From the NCBI RefSeq assembly GCF_014269035.2, contig NZ_JABWRP020000016.1:62001-126000 (forward strand): a stretch of 64,000 bases of DNA. Direction: 5' to 3'. The stretch comes from Pseudomonas vlassakiae. GTDB lineage: Bacteria > Pseudomonadota > Gammaproteobacteria > Pseudomonadales > Pseudomonadaceae. The stretch's first letter is position 1. Each line of letters starts with the position of its first letter. Under the pieces are notes generated by a model. It was given only the letters and a program-made list of their open reading frames with translations. It was not told the DNA's origin and made no database searches. The translations under genes were made by a program, and so were the position numbers. Positions 25,790 through 34,176 of the stretch are shown here, piece after piece.

Positions 25790-26165
25790 GGCGCAGCCTC
25801 CAGCGGCAGACCACTTCCACGGTGACGGCAGTCACCACCATGACCATCAGGGTGCTCACGGCGATGACCAGCAGAATACGCCAACCTTCGCTGCGCACCA
25901 GGCTGCCGTAATCGAGCAGGCTCATCAGTGCCGGGATGAAAAAAAGCAGCATTTCCGCCATCAGCCAGCCAGCGCCCATCTGCAAGGTGGCCGGCTTGAG
26001 CACACCAAAGGCGAACAGCAGCAACAGCAGGCCAAGGCCCATCACCCCGCCCGGGATCGGCCAACTCAGCCAGGCGGCCAGTTGGCCACCGAACAGGAAC
26101 AAGGCAAGCAGGACCGCCAGCTCGGCGAGCAGGCGCAGCGTTTTCTTCAGTAATGCGGGTTTCAT
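25779..26165 (-). CDS. LrgA/CidA-family holin-like protein
   Basis: 128 residues with four membrane helices (LLAELAVLLALFLFGGQLAAWL; IPGGVMGLGLLLLLFAF; GAGWLMAEMLLFFIPALMSLL; ILLVIAVSTLMVMVVTAVTVEVV). The IPGGVMGL and FFIPALM motifs are the LrgA/CidA signature. It is the first gene of the leftward lrgAB pair and is divergent from a LysR gene with a 99-bp gap, as in cid systems. Confidence 0.9.
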   Translation of the reverse strand: MKPALLKKTLRLLAELAVLLALFLFGGQLAAWLSWPIPGGVMGLGLLLLLFAFGVLKPATLQMGAGWLMAEMLLFFIPALMSLLDYGSLVRSEGWRILLVIAVSTLMVMVVTAVTVEVVCRWRLRREP

Positions 26166-26264
26166 GGGCGGGCATTCCTCGACAGGCCCTCATTTTAAGA
26201 TTCGTCTGCCTAGGCCAAAAGCGAATTGTTAGACTGGCAGCCATTCCACAACGGAATCGCAACC

Positions 26265-27161
26265 ATGGAATTCAAACAGCTACGCAGCTTCATCGAAGTC
26301 ATCCATCGCGGCGGTTTTACCCAGGCCGCGCAGACCCTGCACATCAGTCAGTCAGCCGTGAGCAAGCAAGTCGCCCAGCTGGAGCAAGATGTGGGCCAGC
26401 CGCTACTTGAGCGCCAAGCCTCGCAGTTGCATCTGACGGCAGCCGGGCGCATCGTGCTAGAGCGCGGCGAAGCGCTGCTGCGCCAGCGTCAGGAGCTGCT
26501 CAGTGAACTGGACGACCTCAGCCACATGGCGCGCGGCGAGTTGCGCCTGGGCTTGCCGATGCTGGGCAGCGATACCTTGTTCGCCGGGTTGTTCGCCGAA
26601 TACCGCAGGCGCCATCCGAACATCGCCATCCAGCTACTTGAGGGCGGCAGCCGTAGCGTCGAACAGGCCGTCAAGAGTGGCGAGCTGGAGCTGGGCGGCA
26701 GCCTCACCCCGAGCGACCCGGCGTTCGAATACCAGCCGTTCTGCAATGAACCGTTGGATGCCCTGCTGCCGGCCGGGCATGGGCTTGCCGGGCTGGGCTC
26801 GCTGAGCTTGAAGCAGTTGGCGGATACGCCGTTTCTGCTGTACCAACGCAGCTTCGTGCTCAACGACCGCTTGCTCAAGGCTTGTCAGCAGCAAGGCTTC
26901 ACCCCGAAGGAAGGTGGCCGCAGCGGCCAGGCGGATTTCCTCGTGGCGCTGGTCGCGGCCGGCCAGGGCGTGGTGCTGCTGCCCCGTGTGGTGGCAAAAG
27001 CGCTGGAGCGCCCCGGGGTGGTGCGCTTGCCGCTCGAGGCGCCGACCGATCTACGCTGGGATATCGCCTTCATCTGGCGGCGTGGCGCCTACCTGTCGCG
27101 TGCAGCACAGGCCTGGCTCACATTGCTGCGGGAGGAAACGCCTCAGGCTTTCAGCGCTTGA
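26265..27161 (+). CDS. LysR-family regulator, CidR-like position
   Basis: 298 residues, start MEFKQLRSFIEVIHRGGFTQAAQTLHISQSAVSKQVAQLEQ at ATG 26265. The winged helix is in residues 1-60, and the effector domain from about 90 begins GELRLGLPMLGSDTLFAGLFAEY. The gene is divergent from lrgAB and probably controls them, as CidR does in other bacteria with acetate or pyruvate as a signal. Its last 19 bases overlap the flavodoxin gene on the other strand. Confidence 0.88.
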   Translation: MEFKQLRSFIEVIHRGGFTQAAQTLHISQSAVSKQVAQLEQDVGQPLLERQASQLHLTAAGRIVLERGEALLRQRQELLSELDDLSHMARGELRLGLPMLGSDTLFAGLFAEYRRRHPNIAIQLLEGGSRSVEQAVKSGELELGGSLTPSDPAFEYQPFCNEPLDALLPAGHGLAGLGSLSLKQLADTPFLLYQRSFVLNDRLLKACQQQGFTPKEGGRSGQADFLVALVAAGQGVVLLPRVVAKALERPGVVRLPLEAPTDLRWDIAFIWRRGAYLSRAAQAWLTLLREETPQAFSA

Positions 27162-27598
27162 ACAAGCGCTGCCAGCCAAGGCTCGGCATCAGTCTCTGGG
27201 GTCACGGTCTCGCTGGCATCGAGCTTCAGCATCGGCAGCACTTCCCGTACCCCCAGTTCGGCGAACAGCTCACGCATCTGCTCGCCACCGCCGCAATAGG
27301 TATCGCCATAGCTCGAATCGCCCAGCGCAATCACCGCGCCCGGCAGCCCACGCCAGGCCGCAGGCAGAGTGTCGCGAATGCTGCTGAACAGCGGCATCAG
27401 GTTATCTGGCAGTTCTCCCATGCCGGTGGTCGAAGTCACCGCGAGCAACGCCTGAGGGCCAAAGCCTTCAAGATCCTGCTGGGTAGCACGGGCAGCATGC
27501 CAGGCGTCAAGGCCAGCAGCCTTGAGCAACGACTCGGCATGGCGGGCGACTTCTTCGGCGGTGCCGTACACCGAACCGGAAATAATGGCGACTTTCAT
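27143..27598 (-). CDS. flavodoxin, MioC-like
   Basis: 151 residues. The FMN-phosphate loop is SGSVYGTAEEVA at the N-terminus; the second loop is TSTTGMGELPDN near 56 and the third ALGDSSYGDTYCGGGEQM near 92. Size and motifs fit the MioC-type flavodoxins, electron carriers for example for biotin synthase. It is convergent with the LysR gene and divergent from the LOV gene. Confidence 0.88.
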   Translation of the reverse strand: MKVAIISGSVYGTAEEVARHAESLLKAAGLDAWHAARATQQDLEGFGPQALLAVTSTTGMGELPDNLMPLFSSIRDTLPAAWRGLPGAVIALGDSSYGDTYCGGGEQMRELFAELGVREVLPMLKLDASETVTPETDAEPWLAALVQALKA

Positions 27599-27704
27599 CA
27601 GGAAGAGGATTCCGAAACTGAGTTAAAACGTAGGATACTAGCATTCGGCGCTGGCAAAAGGCCGCCTCTACCCCAGTCCCCTTCATTGCCCCAATGGTCC
27701 GGAC

Positions 27705-28133
27705 ATGATCAACGCGCTGCTGCTGCAATCGATGGTCGACGCATCCAACGACGGGATCGTGGTCGCCGAACAGGAAGGCGACGACACCATCCTGATCTAC
27801 GTGAATGCGGCTTTCGAACGCCTGACCGGCTACAGCCGGGATGAAATCCTCTATCAGGATTGCCGCTTCCTGCAAGCCGATGATCGCGATCAACTGGGCC
27901 GCGCACGCATCCGCAAGGCCTTGGCCGAAGGCCGCCCCTGCCGTGAAGTACTGCGCAACTACCGCAAGGATGGCAGTGCATTCTGGAACGAGTTGTCGAT
28001 CACCCCAGTGAGGCACGCTGGCGACCAGCGCACCTATTTCATCGGTATCCAGAAGGACGTCAGCCGGCAAGTCGAACTCGAGCGCGAACTGGCCGAAATG
28101 CACGCTCGTCGGAATGCCGACGAACGCGCCTGA
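27705..28133 (+). CDS. short LOV blue-light photoreceptor (PpSB1-LOV homologue)
   Basis: 142 residues, almost entirely one LOV domain plus short helical ends. The flavin-cysteinyl motif QDCRFLQ (Cys53) is followed by the PAS core DRDQLGRARIRKALAEGRPCREVLRNYRKDGSAFWNELSITPV and IGIQKDVS. It reads as the P. putida photoreceptor PpSB1-LOV. Arg54, Arg61 and Arg66 are all present; in PpSB1-LOV, Arg61 and Arg66 cause its very slow dark recovery, so this one should also be slow. There is no fused output domain, so it must signal by dimer change to a partner. It precedes a PilZ gene by about 60 nt and lies near a LitR-type regulator gene. Confidence 0.93.
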   Translation: MINALLLQSMVDASNDGIVVAEQEGDDTILIYVNAAFERLTGYSRDEILYQDCRFLQADDRDQLGRARIRKALAEGRPCREVLRNYRKDGSAFWNELSITPVRHAGDQRTYFIGIQKDVSRQVELERELAEMHARRNADERA

Positions 28134-28193
28134 ACCAAGCGCTGTGAACACGGTCAATTCCCGTTGAAGAAATCGTCATCATCGAGTTCGATC

Positions 28194-28814
28194 ATGCAAG
28201 CAGAAGCGCTCCTGACCCAGGACGAACTGGACTTCATCCAGGACATGCAGCATTCCCCGCAATTGAACCTGGCCGACTCTATGTCGAGCCTGCTGGTCAA
28301 TGGCGACCGCCACATCCAGTCACTGCTCGCCCGCTTGGTGACCAATGAGCAGGTGACCCTGCAGGCGCAGTTCAACAACCAGCAGATCAGCTTCCCGCTG
28401 CAACTGGTGGAAGACGAGTTCCATGCCGTTCACTTGCAGATCGGCTCACCGGAAATCTACGAAGACGACGGCCCCACGCTGCGCCCCTGGCGCCTGACGA
28501 TGGATCAGCCCAGCGCCCTGCTGGATGCCCAGGGCAAGTCCAGTGGCCTGCTGGTCAGGGACATTTCGTTCAAGGGTGCGTTGCTCGAGGTGCGTGGCCC
28601 GGCCAAAGCCCCCTCGCGATTCGATTTGCATTTTGCCCCGGATGGCATCAGCCCGATCAGCCTGCATGGCAGGCTGCGCCGACGCATCGGCCCGGACCTG
28701 GCCGCCTACGACCTCAGCCGCAGCCCGGCTGAAGAAATCGACCGACTGCGTGAGTACATCCTGCAGGCCCATCGCCAGGCCCATCCGGAACTGCACGATC
28801 AGGTATCGAGCTGA
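28194..28814 (+). CDS. PilZ-domain protein next to the LOV gene
   Basis: 206 residues from ATG 28194; a TTG ten codons earlier is also in frame. The N-terminal half resembles YcgR-N (LVNGDRHIQSLLARLVTNEQVTLQAQFNNQQISFPLQLVEDEF). The C-terminal half is a PilZ fold with R-P-W-R near residue 98 and the D-x-S-x-x-G motif as DISFKG. The usual RxxxR is reduced, so c-di-GMP binding is probable but not assured. Flagellar braking or other surface behaviour is the usual role. It follows the LOV gene in the same direction, and its end overlaps the convergent LitR-like gene by 16 bases. Confidence 0.75.
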   Translation: MQAEALLTQDELDFIQDMQHSPQLNLADSMSSLLVNGDRHIQSLLARLVTNEQVTLQAQFNNQQISFPLQLVEDEFHAVHLQIGSPEIYEDDGPTLRPWRLTMDQPSALLDAQGKSSGLLVRDISFKGALLEVRGPAKAPSRFDLHFAPDGISPISLHGRLRRRIGPDLAAYDLSRSPAEEIDRLREYILQAHRQAHPELHDQVSS

Positions 28815-29731
28815 CCTGCCAGATACTGTTGCAAGCGGCGCCGCATCAGCTCACTTTCCGCACCGAGGCATGCAACCGGGCTGCCCGCCAGGCTGTCCTG
28901 AGCACTCTCGGACGCCTCACCGGCCAACAGCAATGGGCATTCCAGGCCTGCTGCCAGACGCCGCAGGCGCTTGCTCAATTCGACGGTCGGCGCGTGGTTG
29001 GCGAACAGCACCAGCGCATCCGGCCGCAAGCGCTCACAGACCAGCGGCAGTTCTTCCAGCGCCTGGCCGGGCATGAGCAGGCTCACGCCAATGTCCTCGC
29101 AGCCCAGCAGCAAGCCGGTTACCAGCAGTTCCAGTTCGTGACACAGCCCGGGAAGGGGAGCCAGCAGCACATGGCGCGCACGCCGCTGGCGGGAGAGCTG
29201 CAAACGGGAGAACACCCGGCCACGCAGGAACTGGTCGAGGAACAGCCACTCGCTGGCCTGGCCGAACGCCCCCTGCCCCGCGGCAAGATCATGCCAGACC
29301 GGCAAGAACACCTCGCTGAACACCTGGTCCAGAGCGATTGCCGCGAACACCTGATCGAACAGCAGATCCAGGCTTGACGCGTCGAAGCGATTCACCGCCT
29401 GGCGTATCTGAGCCTGCCACTGTGCCCTGCTGTCAGGCGATACCACGGCCTGGGCGACGGCCTGGCCGCGAGCGAGAATGCCGCCGACCTTACTGACTGC
29501 CACGCCTCGTTCGAGCCAACCCAGGATGCTCCGGACCTGTTCGATATCCGCCTGGGAATAGAGCCGGTGACCACTGTCGGTGCGTGTCGGCTGGATCAGC
29601 CCATAGCGGCGCTCCCAGGCACGCAGGGTCACGGCGTTGACGCCGGTCAGGCGGGAAACCTCACGGATGGGGAACAGGTCCTGGTGTTGCAGGCCTGCCT
29701 CGATAGCCGAGCTACGTCCCTGTTTGTTCAT
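28799..29731 (-). CDS. MerR-type regulator, class II LitR/CarH-like (lacks B12-binding residues)
   Basis: 310 residues. The MerR helix-turn-helix is at 15-80 (PIREVSRLTGVNAVTLRAWERRYGLIQPTRTDSGHRLYS). A helical domain and a C-terminal Rossmann-like domain follow, as in CarH/LitR. The W-x9-E-H motif of the B12-dependent class is not there: after the Trp in VWHDLAAGQGA come Phe-Gly. The E/D-x-H-x-x-G motif is only L-C-H-E-L-E. This fits the class II LitR proteins of P. putida (PplR), which do not bind B12 and work with short LOV proteins. ATG 29731 is chosen; longer upstream reading would add a Trp-rich tail unlike the family. Confidence 0.82.
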   Translation of the reverse strand: MNKQGRSSAIEAGLQHQDLFPIREVSRLTGVNAVTLRAWERRYGLIQPTRTDSGHRLYSQADIEQVRSILGWLERGVAVSKVGGILARGQAVAQAVVSPDSRAQWQAQIRQAVNRFDASSLDLLFDQVFAAIALDQVFSEVFLPVWHDLAAGQGAFGQASEWLFLDQFLRGRVFSRLQLSRQRRARHVLLAPLPGLCHELELLVTGLLLGCEDIGVSLLMPGQALEELPLVCERLRPDALVLFANHAPTVELSKRLRRLAAGLECPLLLAGEASESAQDSLAGSPVACLGAESELMRRRLQQYLAGQLDT

Positions 29732-29949
29732 CTGCACGGGAGTGACCTGTGTGCGGAAGTTGAACGGCCATTCTACTACGACATCAGGTGCTGCAAGCCA
29801 GCAACCGTTTGCGATCAATCGCCAAGGCAGCCTGTCACCACGATGCCACCGCGTGCCCGATTCTTGCATGAAGTTTGGCGTCGCCCACCACCCCGGGCCA
29901 CGCAGTCAGGGGCCGGCTACCCGCCAGCCCCGTCGCCAGGAGATACACG

Positions 29950-30510
29950 ATGTCTACCCCACCCGTCACCCTGATGGTGTCGCGCCGCGCCGCCCATGGC
30001 CGCTACCAGGACCTGCTGGCCTGGCTGCACGAAGGCGAGCAGCTGGCCACCGACTTCCCCGGCTACCTCGGCTCGGGCATCCTCGCGCCGCCCCGCGACA
30101 GCGACGAATTCCAGATCATATTCCGCTTCAGCGACGAGCCCACCCTGCACGCCTGGGAGCATTCCGCCTCGCGCCGGGCCTGGCTCGCCCGGGGCAACGG
30201 TCTGTTCGAACGCCCCAAAGAGAGGCGCGTCAGCGGCATTGACGACTGGTTTGGCACCAATAGGGTGCAGAAACCACCGCGCTGGAAGCAGGCCGTGGCC
30301 ATCTGGCTGGCCTTCTTCCCGGTCTCGCTGCTGTTCAATGCCCTGTTCGGGCATTGGCTCGCTACGTTCGAGCTGGTACCCCGGGTGATGCTCAGCACGC
30401 TGGCGCTGACGCCCGTCATGGTCTATTTCTTCATCCCGTTGTCCACCCGCCTGCTGGCCAACTGGCTGCACGCCACGCCAGCCGCCAGCCCGGCGCTGCG
30501 CAGCCGCTGA
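29950..30510 (+). CDS. antibiotic-biosynthesis-monooxygenase-type membrane protein
   Basis: 186 residues. The N-terminal half is an ABM dimeric alpha/beta barrel (VTLMVSRRAAHGRYQDLLAWLHEGEQLATDFPGYLGSGIL...DEFQIIFRFSDEPTLHAWEHS). The C-terminal half has two hydrophobic helices (AVAIWLAFFPVSLLFNALFGHWL and VMLSTLALTPVMVYFFIPL). Such ABM-plus-two-helix proteins are common in pseudomonads and have no assigned role. ATG 29950 has AGGAGA upstream. Confidence 0.82.
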   Translation: MSTPPVTLMVSRRAAHGRYQDLLAWLHEGEQLATDFPGYLGSGILAPPRDSDEFQIIFRFSDEPTLHAWEHSASRRAWLARGNGLFERPKERRVSGIDDWFGTNRVQKPPRWKQAVAIWLAFFPVSLLFNALFGHWLATFELVPRVMLSTLALTPVMVYFFIPLSTRLLANWLHATPAASPALRSR

Positions 30511-30586
30511 GGAGAGGTCATACAAGAGGTGACAGTTCGGGTATGCTGGGCGGCAACGACAGGACAGACAAGTTGACCGCCCGCAC

Positions 30587-31279
30587 ATGAACAGCCCTAT
30601 TCTCGTCACCGGCGCCAGCCAGCGCGTCGGGCTGGCCCTGGCCCTCGAGCTGGCTCAAGCCGGCCATACGGTGGTCAGTGCCAGCCGCAGCCTCCAGGCG
30701 CAGTCCGCGCACCCGAACATCGTGCAGTTCCAGGCCGACCTCTGCGTCAGAGCCGACCGTGAAGCGTTGATCGACCACCTGCAGCGCAACTATGACGGCC
30801 TGCGTGCAATCATTCACAACGCCTCGCTGTGGCTCGACGATGGCCTCGACAACCTCGAGACCATGTTCCACCTGCACGTCGAAGCGCCTTACCACCTCAA
30901 CCTGGCGCTCGGCGAGTTGCTGAACAAGGTCGACAAGGCCGATATCATCCACATCTGCGACGAAACCTCCTCACGCGGCAGCAAAGGCCACATCGGCTAC
31001 GCCGCGACCAAGGCCGCGCTGCAGAACATGGTGTTGTCGTTTGCCGAAAAATACGCGCCCAAGGTGCACGTCAACGGTATCTTGCCGGGCCTGCTGATCC
31101 TCAAGGAAGGCGGTGACGAGGCCTACCGCCAGCAGACCCTGAAAAAGGCCCTGCTGGAATTCGAACCCGGCGCCGGACCACTGATCGAGACAGTGAAATA
31201 CCTGCTCGCCAGCCAGTACAGCACCGGCAGCCAAGTGGTCATCAACGGTGGCCGTCACCTGAAGAACCGCATGATCTGA
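30587..31279 (+). CDS. folM: dihydromonapterin/dihydrofolate reductase FolM
   Basis: 230 residues, short-chain dehydrogenase fold: GASQRVGLALAL near residue 9, HNAS near 82 and the Tyr-x3-Lys pair in GYAATKAALQ near 142. The C-terminal GGRHLKNRMI is typical of FolM. It makes tetrahydromonapterin, the cofactor of phenylalanine hydroxylase, which fits the aromatic amino-acid genes elsewhere in the window. The next gene begins nine bases on, so they form an operon. Confidence 0.88.
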   Translation: MNSPILVTGASQRVGLALALELAQAGHTVVSASRSLQAQSAHPNIVQFQADLCVRADREALIDHLQRNYDGLRAIIHNASLWLDDGLDNLETMFHLHVEAPYHLNLALGELLNKVDKADIIHICDETSSRGSKGHIGYAATKAALQNMVLSFAEKYAPKVHVNGILPGLLILKEGGDEAYRQQTLKKALLEFEPGAGPLIETVKYLLASQYSTGSQVVINGGRHLKNRMI

Positions 31280-31288
31280 GAGACTGAC

Positions 31289-31585
31289 ATGACTGAGCAA
31301 CAACAGATCGAACTCGAAGCCGCCGCGTTCCGGCGCCTGGTCGAACACCTGCAAAAACGCACCGACGTACAGAACATCGACCTGATGAACCTTTCCGGCT
31401 TCTGCCGCAACTGCCTGTCCAAGTGGTACAAGGCCGCCGCTGACGAGCGCCAGGTCGAGATCAGCCTGGATGATGCCCGTGAAGCGGTGTACGGCATGCC
31501 CTACGCCGAGTGGAAAGCCCAATACCAGAAAGAAGCCAGCGCCGAGCAGCAAGCGGCGTTTGAACAAGGAAAACCTCGTGACTGA
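31289..31585 (+). CDS. DUF1244 family protein
   Basis: 98 residues. It has the conserved block FRRLVEHLQKRTDVQNIDLMNLSGFCRNCLSKWY, with the C-x-x-C pair, followed by GMPYAEWKAQYQ. This is the DUF1244 family, for which I know structures but no function. It lies between folM and a HopJ-type gene, and its end overlaps the latter's start by eight bases. Confidence 0.85.
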   Translation: MTEQQQIELEAAAFRRLVEHLQKRTDVQNIDLMNLSGFCRNCLSKWYKAAADERQVEISLDDAREAVYGMPYAEWKAQYQKEASAEQQAAFEQGKPRD

Positions 31586-31919
31586 CCTGAACACCCTGCG
31601 TAGCAGCCTGGCCAGCGGCCAACACGTCTTCGCCGATACCTTGGCGTTCATCGCCGGCAACTACAACTACCAACCCCAGGCCTTCAACAACGGTGGCGTG
31701 GAGAATGCTGCCGGGCAGAACGAAGGTTCGTGCAAAACCCTGGGCCTGGCCCTGCTGGAAGGCCTGAGCGACCAGGAAGCGCTGCTGGCCTTCGGCGAGC
31801 ACTACCGCGACGTGCTGGCCACGCCTGAGGGCAGTGACCATGGCAACATCCGTGCGCTGATCAAGCATGGCCTGGCTGGCGTGAAGTTCTCCGCGCAGCC
31901 ACTTTCGCGCAAGGCTTGA
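31578..31919 (+). CDS. HopJ-type III effector family protein
   Basis: 113 residues, start GTG 31578 with AAGGA seven bases upstream. The pattern FADTLAFIAGNYNYQPQAFNNGGVENAAGQNEGSCKTLGLALLEGLSDQEALLAFGEHYRDVLATPEGSDHGNIRALIKHGLAGVKF is the HopJ family. Though named after a plant-pathogen effector, members are widespread and most are not secreted. It ends the folM operon and is convergent with a hydrolase gene. Confidence 0.85.
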   Translation: MTDLNTLRSSLASGQHVFADTLAFIAGNYNYQPQAFNNGGVENAAGQNEGSCKTLGLALLEGLSDQEALLAFGEHYRDVLATPEGSDHGNIRALIKHGLAGVKFSAQPLSRKA

Positions 31920-31926
31920 GATTGCC

Positions 31927-31944
31927 GGGGCCGTTTGCGGCCCC
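31927..31944 (+). terminator. GC hairpin at the end of the folM operon
   Basis: GGGGCCG and CGGCCCC pair round TTTG. The T-run is poor (AGCATTT), so it is a weak or rho-assisted terminator shared by the convergent hydrolase gene. Confidence 0.5.
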
Positions 31945-31950
31945 AGCATT

Positions 31951-32859
31951 TCAACGAATGACCGTCCCCGGCACTCCGTCTGCCAGCCCGCCCTCCTGCA
32001 ACCACTGCAACGCTATCGGCCAAAGGCTTTCGCGAAAACGGTCATGGAAGAACGCGAAATGGCCAATCTCGGTGACCGAGATATCCACAGGTGCGATACG
32101 CAAATGCCGCCGCTGCGCAGGGGGCAGATACCCTAGCAAACGCTCGGTCGCCGCCACCGTGCCGAACGGATCGTCCGTCAGGCTGATGGCCAGGGTTGCG
32201 GCCTGCACCTGGGCGAAAGGCAGCATCGCCAGGCCGCGCCCGCTCGGGCGCTGTTCATAACGCGGTGTGCGCGTGGTCCAGTCATGCACGACACCGGCCG
32301 GGGTATCTTCGAGCCAGCCCAGACGTTTGCCGGGAAAGTAACCGAAGGCACGGGTCAGCAACGGCATCATCACATGCCATTTGCCGAATAGCCGCCAGCG
32401 CTGGTCGGCCGCATAGTCGCGCCAGTAGGCAAACTGCGCGCCGACCATCACCACCCGTCGCACCTGCCCGGCCGACGGTGCCAGGCCAACCGCACACCCC
32501 CCGAAACTGTGGCCCACCACGTCCACTGGCTGACCGGGGAAATGCTCGGCGGCGTGCGCCAGCATGGCTTCGAAATCCAGCCTGCCCCAGTCGCTCCAGG
32601 AAGCCTGGAAGCCGCGCAGTGAGTGCGGGCGTGATTCGCCGATACCGCGATAGTCATAGGTCAGCACATCGCAGCCGTGAGCGAACAGGTAGTCGGCAAA
32701 ACGCGAGTAATAGCGGCAGCGCACCGAGGTGGCGGCGTTGATGATCACCAGCGGGCGCTGGGCATCTGCCTGGGCGTGGCGCCAGCAAAAGCCGCCGAGG
32801 CTGTAGCCGTCGGCTGTGGCCTGGCGAAAGGCAGTGGCGGGTTGGGTGAGGCTGCTCAT
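31951..32859 (-). CDS. alpha/beta hydrolase, Ser nucleophile
   Basis: 302 residues, start MSSLTQPATAF at ATG 32859 with AGGAAGTG upstream. The strand LVIINAATSVRCRYYSRFADYL is followed by the nucleophile elbow VVGHSFGG (Ser near 118) and a late His (EIGHFAFFHDRF). It may be an esterase or lipase-type hydrolase of the COG4757 group. The substrate is unknown. Confidence 0.83.
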   Translation of the reverse strand: MSSLTQPATAFRQATADGYSLGGFCWRHAQADAQRPLVIINAATSVRCRYYSRFADYLFAHGCDVLTYDYRGIGESRPHSLRGFQASWSDWGRLDFEAMLAHAAEHFPGQPVDVVGHSFGGCAVGLAPSAGQVRRVVMVGAQFAYWRDYAADQRWRLFGKWHVMMPLLTRAFGYFPGKRLGWLEDTPAGVVHDWTTRTPRYEQRPSGRGLAMLPFAQVQAATLAISLTDDPFGTVAATERLLGYLPPAQRRHLRIAPVDISVTEIGHFAFFHDRFRESLWPIALQWLQEGGLADGVPGTVIR

Positions 32860-32892
32860 GGCGCACTTCCTGTTGTTGTGCGCCAAAACTAG

Positions 32893-32923
32893 CAAAAAAA
32901 ATGGGGGCCTGTATCGGCCCCCA
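32893..32923 (-). terminator. rho-independent terminator of fabV
   Basis: On the minus strand ATGGGGGCC / GGCCCCCAT (arms 32901-32909 and 32915-32923) is followed by seven or more T (32894-32900). The stem begins 15 bases beyond the fabV stop. Confidence 0.9.
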
Positions 32924-32937
32924 TCTTTTACATCGAC

Positions 32938-34149
32938 TTACAGCTCGATGCAGTCGAACTTCACATCGGTGGCCACGTCCTCGTCGTAGTTGACGTCAGC
33001 GCGCTCGAAGCCGAACAGGTTGAGGAACTGCTTCTTGTAACCGGCGTAGTCGGTCAGTTCGAACAGGTTCTCGGTGGTGACCTGGGGCCACATGGCCTTG
33101 CAGGCGTCCTGCACGTCGTCACGCAGTTCCCAGTCGTCCAGGCGCAGGCGGGCTTTCTCGTCGACCTCGGCCGGGGCGCCATCGGCGCGGTACATGCGAT
33201 CGCGGAACATGCGGTCCAGCTGGTCCTGGGTGCCTTCGTGCACACCCTTTTCCTGCATGATCTTGAACACCATCGACAGGTACAGCGGCATCACCGGGAT
33301 GGCCGAGCTGGCCTGGGTGACCACCGACTTCAGCACGGCTACATTGGCCCCGCCCTTCACTTCAGCGGCCAGCTTCTTGTCCAGGCGCAGTGCGGTTTCG
33401 TCCAGGTCCTGCTTGGCCTGGCCCAGCGCACCGTGCCAGTAGATCGGCCAGGTGATTTCGGTGCCGATGTAGCTGAAGGCTACGGTACGCGCGCCTTCGG
33501 CCAGCACCTCAGCGCCGGCCAGGGCGTCGATCCACAGCTGCCAGTCCTGGCCGCCCATGACGGTGACGGTGTCGGCGATTTCCTGCTCGGTGGCCGGCTC
33601 GATGCTGGCCTCGATGATGGTGTCCTTGTTGGTGTCGATGGCGGTCGACTTGTACGGCTGGCCGATCGGCTTCAATGCCGAGCGCACCAGTTCGCCGGTG
33701 TGCGGCAGCTTGCGCACGGGCGAAGCCAGCGAATAGATGACCAGGTCGACCTTGCCACCCATTTCGTTCTTGATCAGCTCGATGACCTTGGCACGGGCTT
33801 CATCGGAGAAGGCGTCGCCATTGATCGACTTGCTGTACAGGCCCTCGGCCTTGGCGAACTTGTCGAAGGCGGCGGCGTTGTACCAGCCGGCGGTACCAGC
33901 CTTGGTCTCGGTACCTGGCTTTTCGAAGAACACGCCCAGGGTGTCGGCCTTGAAACCGAAGGCCGCAGTGATGCGGGCTGCCAGGCCGTAGCCGCTGGAA
34001 GCGCCGATGACCAGGACCTTCTTCGGGCCATCCTCGCGCACGCCCAGCTTGCGGGTGGCTTCGATCTGGTCACGGACGTTGAGCTCGCAGCCCTTCGGGT
34101 GAGTCGTGGTGCAGATGAAACCGCGAACCTTAGGATGAATGATGGCCAA
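32938..34149 (-). CDS. fabV: trans-2-enoyl-ACP/CoA reductase FabV
   Basis: 403 residues, full size. The N-terminus MAIIHPKVRGFICTTTHPKGC and the cofactor region LVIGASSGYGLAARITAAFGF fit FabV. The catalytic Tyr-x8-Lys is in PIYWHGALGQAK. It reduces the enoyl group in the last step of fatty-acid elongation with NADH, and FabV enzymes are insensitive to triclosan. The start is TTG 34149, with a GAGG ribosome site; a perfect hairpin lies about 28 bases upstream. Confidence 0.95.
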   Translation of the reverse strand: MAIIHPKVRGFICTTTHPKGCELNVRDQIEATRKLGVREDGPKKVLVIGASSGYGLAARITAAFGFKADTLGVFFEKPGTETKAGTAGWYNAAAFDKFAKAEGLYSKSINGDAFSDEARAKVIELIKNEMGGKVDLVIYSLASPVRKLPHTGELVRSALKPIGQPYKSTAIDTNKDTIIEASIEPATEQEIADTVTVMGGQDWQLWIDALAGAEVLAEGARTVAFSYIGTEITWPIYWHGALGQAKQDLDETALRLDKKLAAEVKGGANVAVLKSVVTQASSAIPVMPLYLSMVFKIMQEKGVHEGTQDQLDRMFRDRMYRADGAPAEVDEKARLRLDDWELRDDVQDACKAMWPQVTTENLFELTDYAGYKKQFLNLFGFERADVNYDEDVATDVKFDCIEL

Positions 34150-34176
34150 TGTCTGTACCTCGTCAGTTTATGCCGG

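Noticed and set aside
31578..31919. HopJ-type gene as a secreted virulence effector
   Set aside because: No type III secretion genes or hrp box are nearby; the family is widespread in non-pathogens.
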